Shown in pieces: positions 44,101 to 46,033 of a DNA stretch of 46,033 nucleotides. The stretch is from contig CADAHS010000029.1 of NCBI GenBank assembly GCA_902787825.1, forward strand, positions 1 through 46,033. Direction: 5' to 3'. The notes below the pieces were generated by a model that did not search any database, was not told the origin of the DNA, and was given only the letters and a program-made list of their open reading frames with translations. Within the stretch, counting starts at the first letter, position 1, and each line of letters opens with the position of its first letter. The position numbers were made by a program, and so were the translations under genes. Source of the DNA: an uncultured Ruminococcus sp. Lineage in GTDB: Bacteria > Bacillota > Clostridia > Oscillospirales > Ruminococcaceae.

Positions 44101-44170
44101 CAGCTTTTGTTGAATAATACAGTCTTTTTGTGCCGAAACTGTAATTGACGGCTCAAGGCTCAATTTTGCC

Positions 44171-44199
44171 TTGCAAAAGGTTGATATTAGTGCTATAAT
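44171..44199 (+). promoter_or_regulatory. cls promoter
   Basis: TTGCAA (44171-44176), 17 bp spacer, TATAAT (44194-44199) preceded by TGC (extended -10). It gives an unusually long leader of about 125 nt before the cls start. Confidence 0.85.
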
Positions 44200-44332
44200 T
44201 TAGAATGCAGGAGTAATTGTTTTCAGACTGTCAATTATGGGGGACGCTTTTATAACGCTTGATGAGAGTTCGGAAGAATTTCAGTGAAAAGAGCTTTCTC
44301 AGAGCGTACCGATCAAAAAAGGGGGGAGAAAA

Positions 44333-45916
44333 TTGCAGACCATACACAATGCGGTCAAGACCGAGCAGCGGCCGAAGAAAAAGCCAAAGAAACTTATCCG
44401 CATAGCATTTTCAAAGAAAACGACCATCATTTTTCTTTTGCTGATACAGTTCATATTTATCCTGCTGACGTTTACAACGCTCAGCGAGATGTCTGCCTAC
44501 ATCCGCATTGCCTTCTCGTGGCTTGCAATATTCCTCGGCTTTGTGATAATCAACACCAACGAGAACCCTGCCTATAAGCTTGCGTGGATAGTTCCGCTTA
44601 TTGCAGTGCCGGTGTTCACCTCGGTGCTGTATCTGATACTCAACAACCAGTATTCTTCACGCAGGCTGAAGACCAAGTATGCCAAAAAGTGTGAGGAGAC
44701 CAAGAAGTTTTTAAAGACCGAACGGACCCTTATGAACGAGCTTGAAAAAAATGACCGTGATCTTGAAAAAATGGTTAGGTATATCGACCATTTCGGCGGC
44801 TATCCGGCGTACAGAAATTCCTCAGCGGTGTATCTGCCGTTTGGTGAGGTTAAGTTTGCGGTCATGCTTGACGAGCTGAGAAAAGCAAAAAAATTCATCT
44901 TTATGGAGTATTTCATCATCGACGACGGAAAGATGTGGCAGGCTGTTGTGGATATCCTGCTTGAAAAGGTCGCTCAGGGTGTCGAGGTAAGGCTCATCTA
45001 TGACGGAATGGGTTCTCAGTTCACCCTGCCGTTCCGCTACAAGCAGAAAATGGCAGAAAAGGGTATAAAAGCGCTTGTTTTCAATCCGTTCAGACCATTC
45101 ATCACCTCGGTGCAGAACAATCGTGACCACAGAAAGATACTTGTCGTTGACGGAAATGTCGGGATCACCGGCGGTATAAACATCGCAGACGAATATATCA
45201 ACCAGAAAAACCGTTTCGGACATTGGAAGGACAATGCTGTAATGGTAAGGGGTGAGGCGGTCTGGAATTTCACGATGATGTTTATTCAGATGTGGGATGT
45301 TATCTCGGGCGAACGCACACGCTGCGAGCTTTATCGTCCTGACGAAGCCGAGTTCCCGCAGACTGACGGTATCATTATCCCATACGGCGACTCTCCGCTT
45401 GACGATGAGAACGTCGGAGAGCTTGTCTATATGGATATAATCAACAACGCAAACGACTATATCTACATCACTACGCCATATCTTATACCCGACAATGAGA
45501 TGATAACCGCACTGGGTTACGCTGCAAAGAGCGGTGTAGATGTGCGCATAGTCACTCCGAGGATCCCCGACAAGTGGTATGTTCACTGTATCACCAAATC
45601 CTTCTATAAGGACCTTATGGACCTCGGCGTAAGAATTTATGAGTACCAGCCCGGTTTTATCCACGCAAAGACATTTGTTTCAGATGATGATACAGCCGTT
45701 GTCGGTACTATAAATCTTGATTACAGAAGCCTGTATCTGCACTTTGAGTGTGCAACATATCTCCACGGCTCAAAGTGTATCATGGATATTAAAGAGGATA
45801 TGCTGGATATGCTTGAAAATAGCTGCGAGGAGATAGCTTATGACGATATCGAGTCACGCTCATTGTTCAGTAAGCTTACCTCCGCAGTCCTTAAACCCTT
45901 TGCACCACTGCTGTAA
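44333..45916 (+). CDS. cls: Cardiolipin synthase
   Basis: A 527-residue phospholipase-D-type cardiolipin synthase that joins two phosphatidylglycerols at the membrane. A basic N-terminus is followed by two membrane helices (about 30-55 and 60-80) and a third hydrophobic stretch (about 85-105), the usual PLDc_N region. Two HKD motifs are complete: DHRKILVVDGNVGITGG near 263 and IHAKTFVSDDDTAVVGTINLD near 442. The start is TTG at 44333, six bases after GGGGGG. A frame in another phase (44284) is a shadow. Confidence 0.94.
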   Translation: MQTIHNAVKTEQRPKKKPKKLIRIAFSKKTTIIFLLLIQFIFILLTFTTLSEMSAYIRIAFSWLAIFLGFVIINTNENPAYKLAWIVPLIAVPVFTSVLYLILNNQYSSRRLKTKYAKKCEETKKFLKTERTLMNELEKNDRDLEKMVRYIDHFGGYPAYRNSSAVYLPFGEVKFAVMLDELRKAKKFIFMEYFIIDDGKMWQAVVDILLEKVAQGVEVRLIYDGMGSQFTLPFRYKQKMAEKGIKALVFNPFRPFITSVQNNRDHRKILVVDGNVGITGGINIADEYINQKNRFGHWKDNAVMVRGEAVWNFTMMFIQMWDVISGERTRCELYRPDEAEFPQTDGIIIPYGDSPLDDENVGELVYMDIINNANDYIYITTPYLIPDNEMITALGYAAKSGVDVRIVTPRIPDKWYVHCITKSFYKDLMDLGVRIYEYQPGFIHAKTFVSDDDTAVVGTINLDYRSLYLHFECATYLHGSKCIMDIKEDMLDMLENSCEEIAYDDIESRSLFSKLTSAVLKPFAPLL

Positions 45917-45924
45917 ATCAGTAT

Positions 45925-46033
45925 TTAGCGTAGCATATTCGGTGAGTAATCGGGCTGGAACTCTTTGAAAAGAGTTCCCCCCGAGCCCCCCTCAGAAACT
46001 TTTTAATGATTTTTGGAATTTGGGCATTAAGCC
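45925..46033 (+). repeat. Family A variable-hairpin repeat, copy A7, cut by the window edge
   Basis: Follows cls. It shares GTAGCAWATTCGGTGAG and AATCGGGCTGGAACTCTT with A6; first hairpin GGAACTCTT-tgaa-AAGAGTTCC; then CCCCCCTCAGAAAC, TTTTTAATGATTTTT, and the beginning of a variable stem GGAATTTGGGC with loop ATTAA and the first three paired bases GCC before the sequence ends. Confidence 0.82.

Noticed and set aside
44236-44286. Short upstream peptide frame (16 codons) in the cls leader
   Set aside because: The nearest GGAG is over 20 bases from its ATG; there is not enough to call a leader peptide.
44822-45664. Long minus-strand open frame (280 codons) under cls
   Set aside because: It is a shadow of the cardiolipin synthase gene, with no motifs and no ribosome site.

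Overview
The window is a chromosomal replication-origin region from a low-to-mid GC Gram-positive anaerobe, most likely a Ruminococcus-type member of the Oscillospirales/Clostridia. The reasons are the Firmicutes order rpmH-rnpA-yidD-yidC-jag facing dnaA-dnaN-yaaA-recF-remB-gyrB-gyrA, the yabP-yabQ-divIC-yabR block, strong GGAGG ribosome sites with several TTG/GTG starts, a GH130 mannooligosaccharide phosphorylase, and a zinc-ribbon protein with Thr-rich tails. The genus is an inference from style. No tRNA, rRNA, CRISPR array, transposase, integrase or prophage gene was seen.

Layout. Left arm (1-17.9 kb, mostly minus strand, leading away from the origin): two radical-SAM proteins, an NAD-dependent epimerase and an AspT-type aminotransferase (both plus strand), mtnA, a ydbS-ydbT-cheA-cheW cluster, an alanine/sodium symporter (plus), a purine nucleoside phosphorylase followed by a lone fumarase alpha subunit, then jag, yidC, yidD, rnpA and rpmH. 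Origin (17.9-20.3 kb): AT-rich DNA on both sides of dnaA. Right arm (plus strand): dnaN, yaaA, recF, remB, gyrB, a YcxB-like membrane protein, gyrA, a Nif3 protein, rqcH, serC and serA (serine synthesis), yabP-yabQ-divIC-yabR, two small membrane or lipoprotein genes, GH130, a converging DUF421/DUF4363 pair, the zinc-ribbon protein, a converging small gene plus xylB, and cardiolipin synthase.

The most unusual content is between the genes. Seven intergenic spacers hold copies of a 110-250 bp repeat (family A), all in the same strand orientation. Each copy keeps short conserved blocks but carries a different, almost perfectly paired 16-20 bp hairpin at the same place. Two further spacers hold a second multi-hairpin repeat (family B). 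Several others hold tandem pyrimidine heptamers (CTTRCYT). The maintained pairing with changing sequence is what selection on an RNA or DNA hairpin would leave. I do not recognise these families.

A second point of interest is the origin. No canonical DnaA box (TTATCCACA) was found beside dnaA. Instead the nonamer TTTTCAACA and near variants cluster on both sides of the gene, and the DnaA protein has an altered recognition helix (KNHSTM in place of the usual RDHTTV). This suggests a shifted box specificity.
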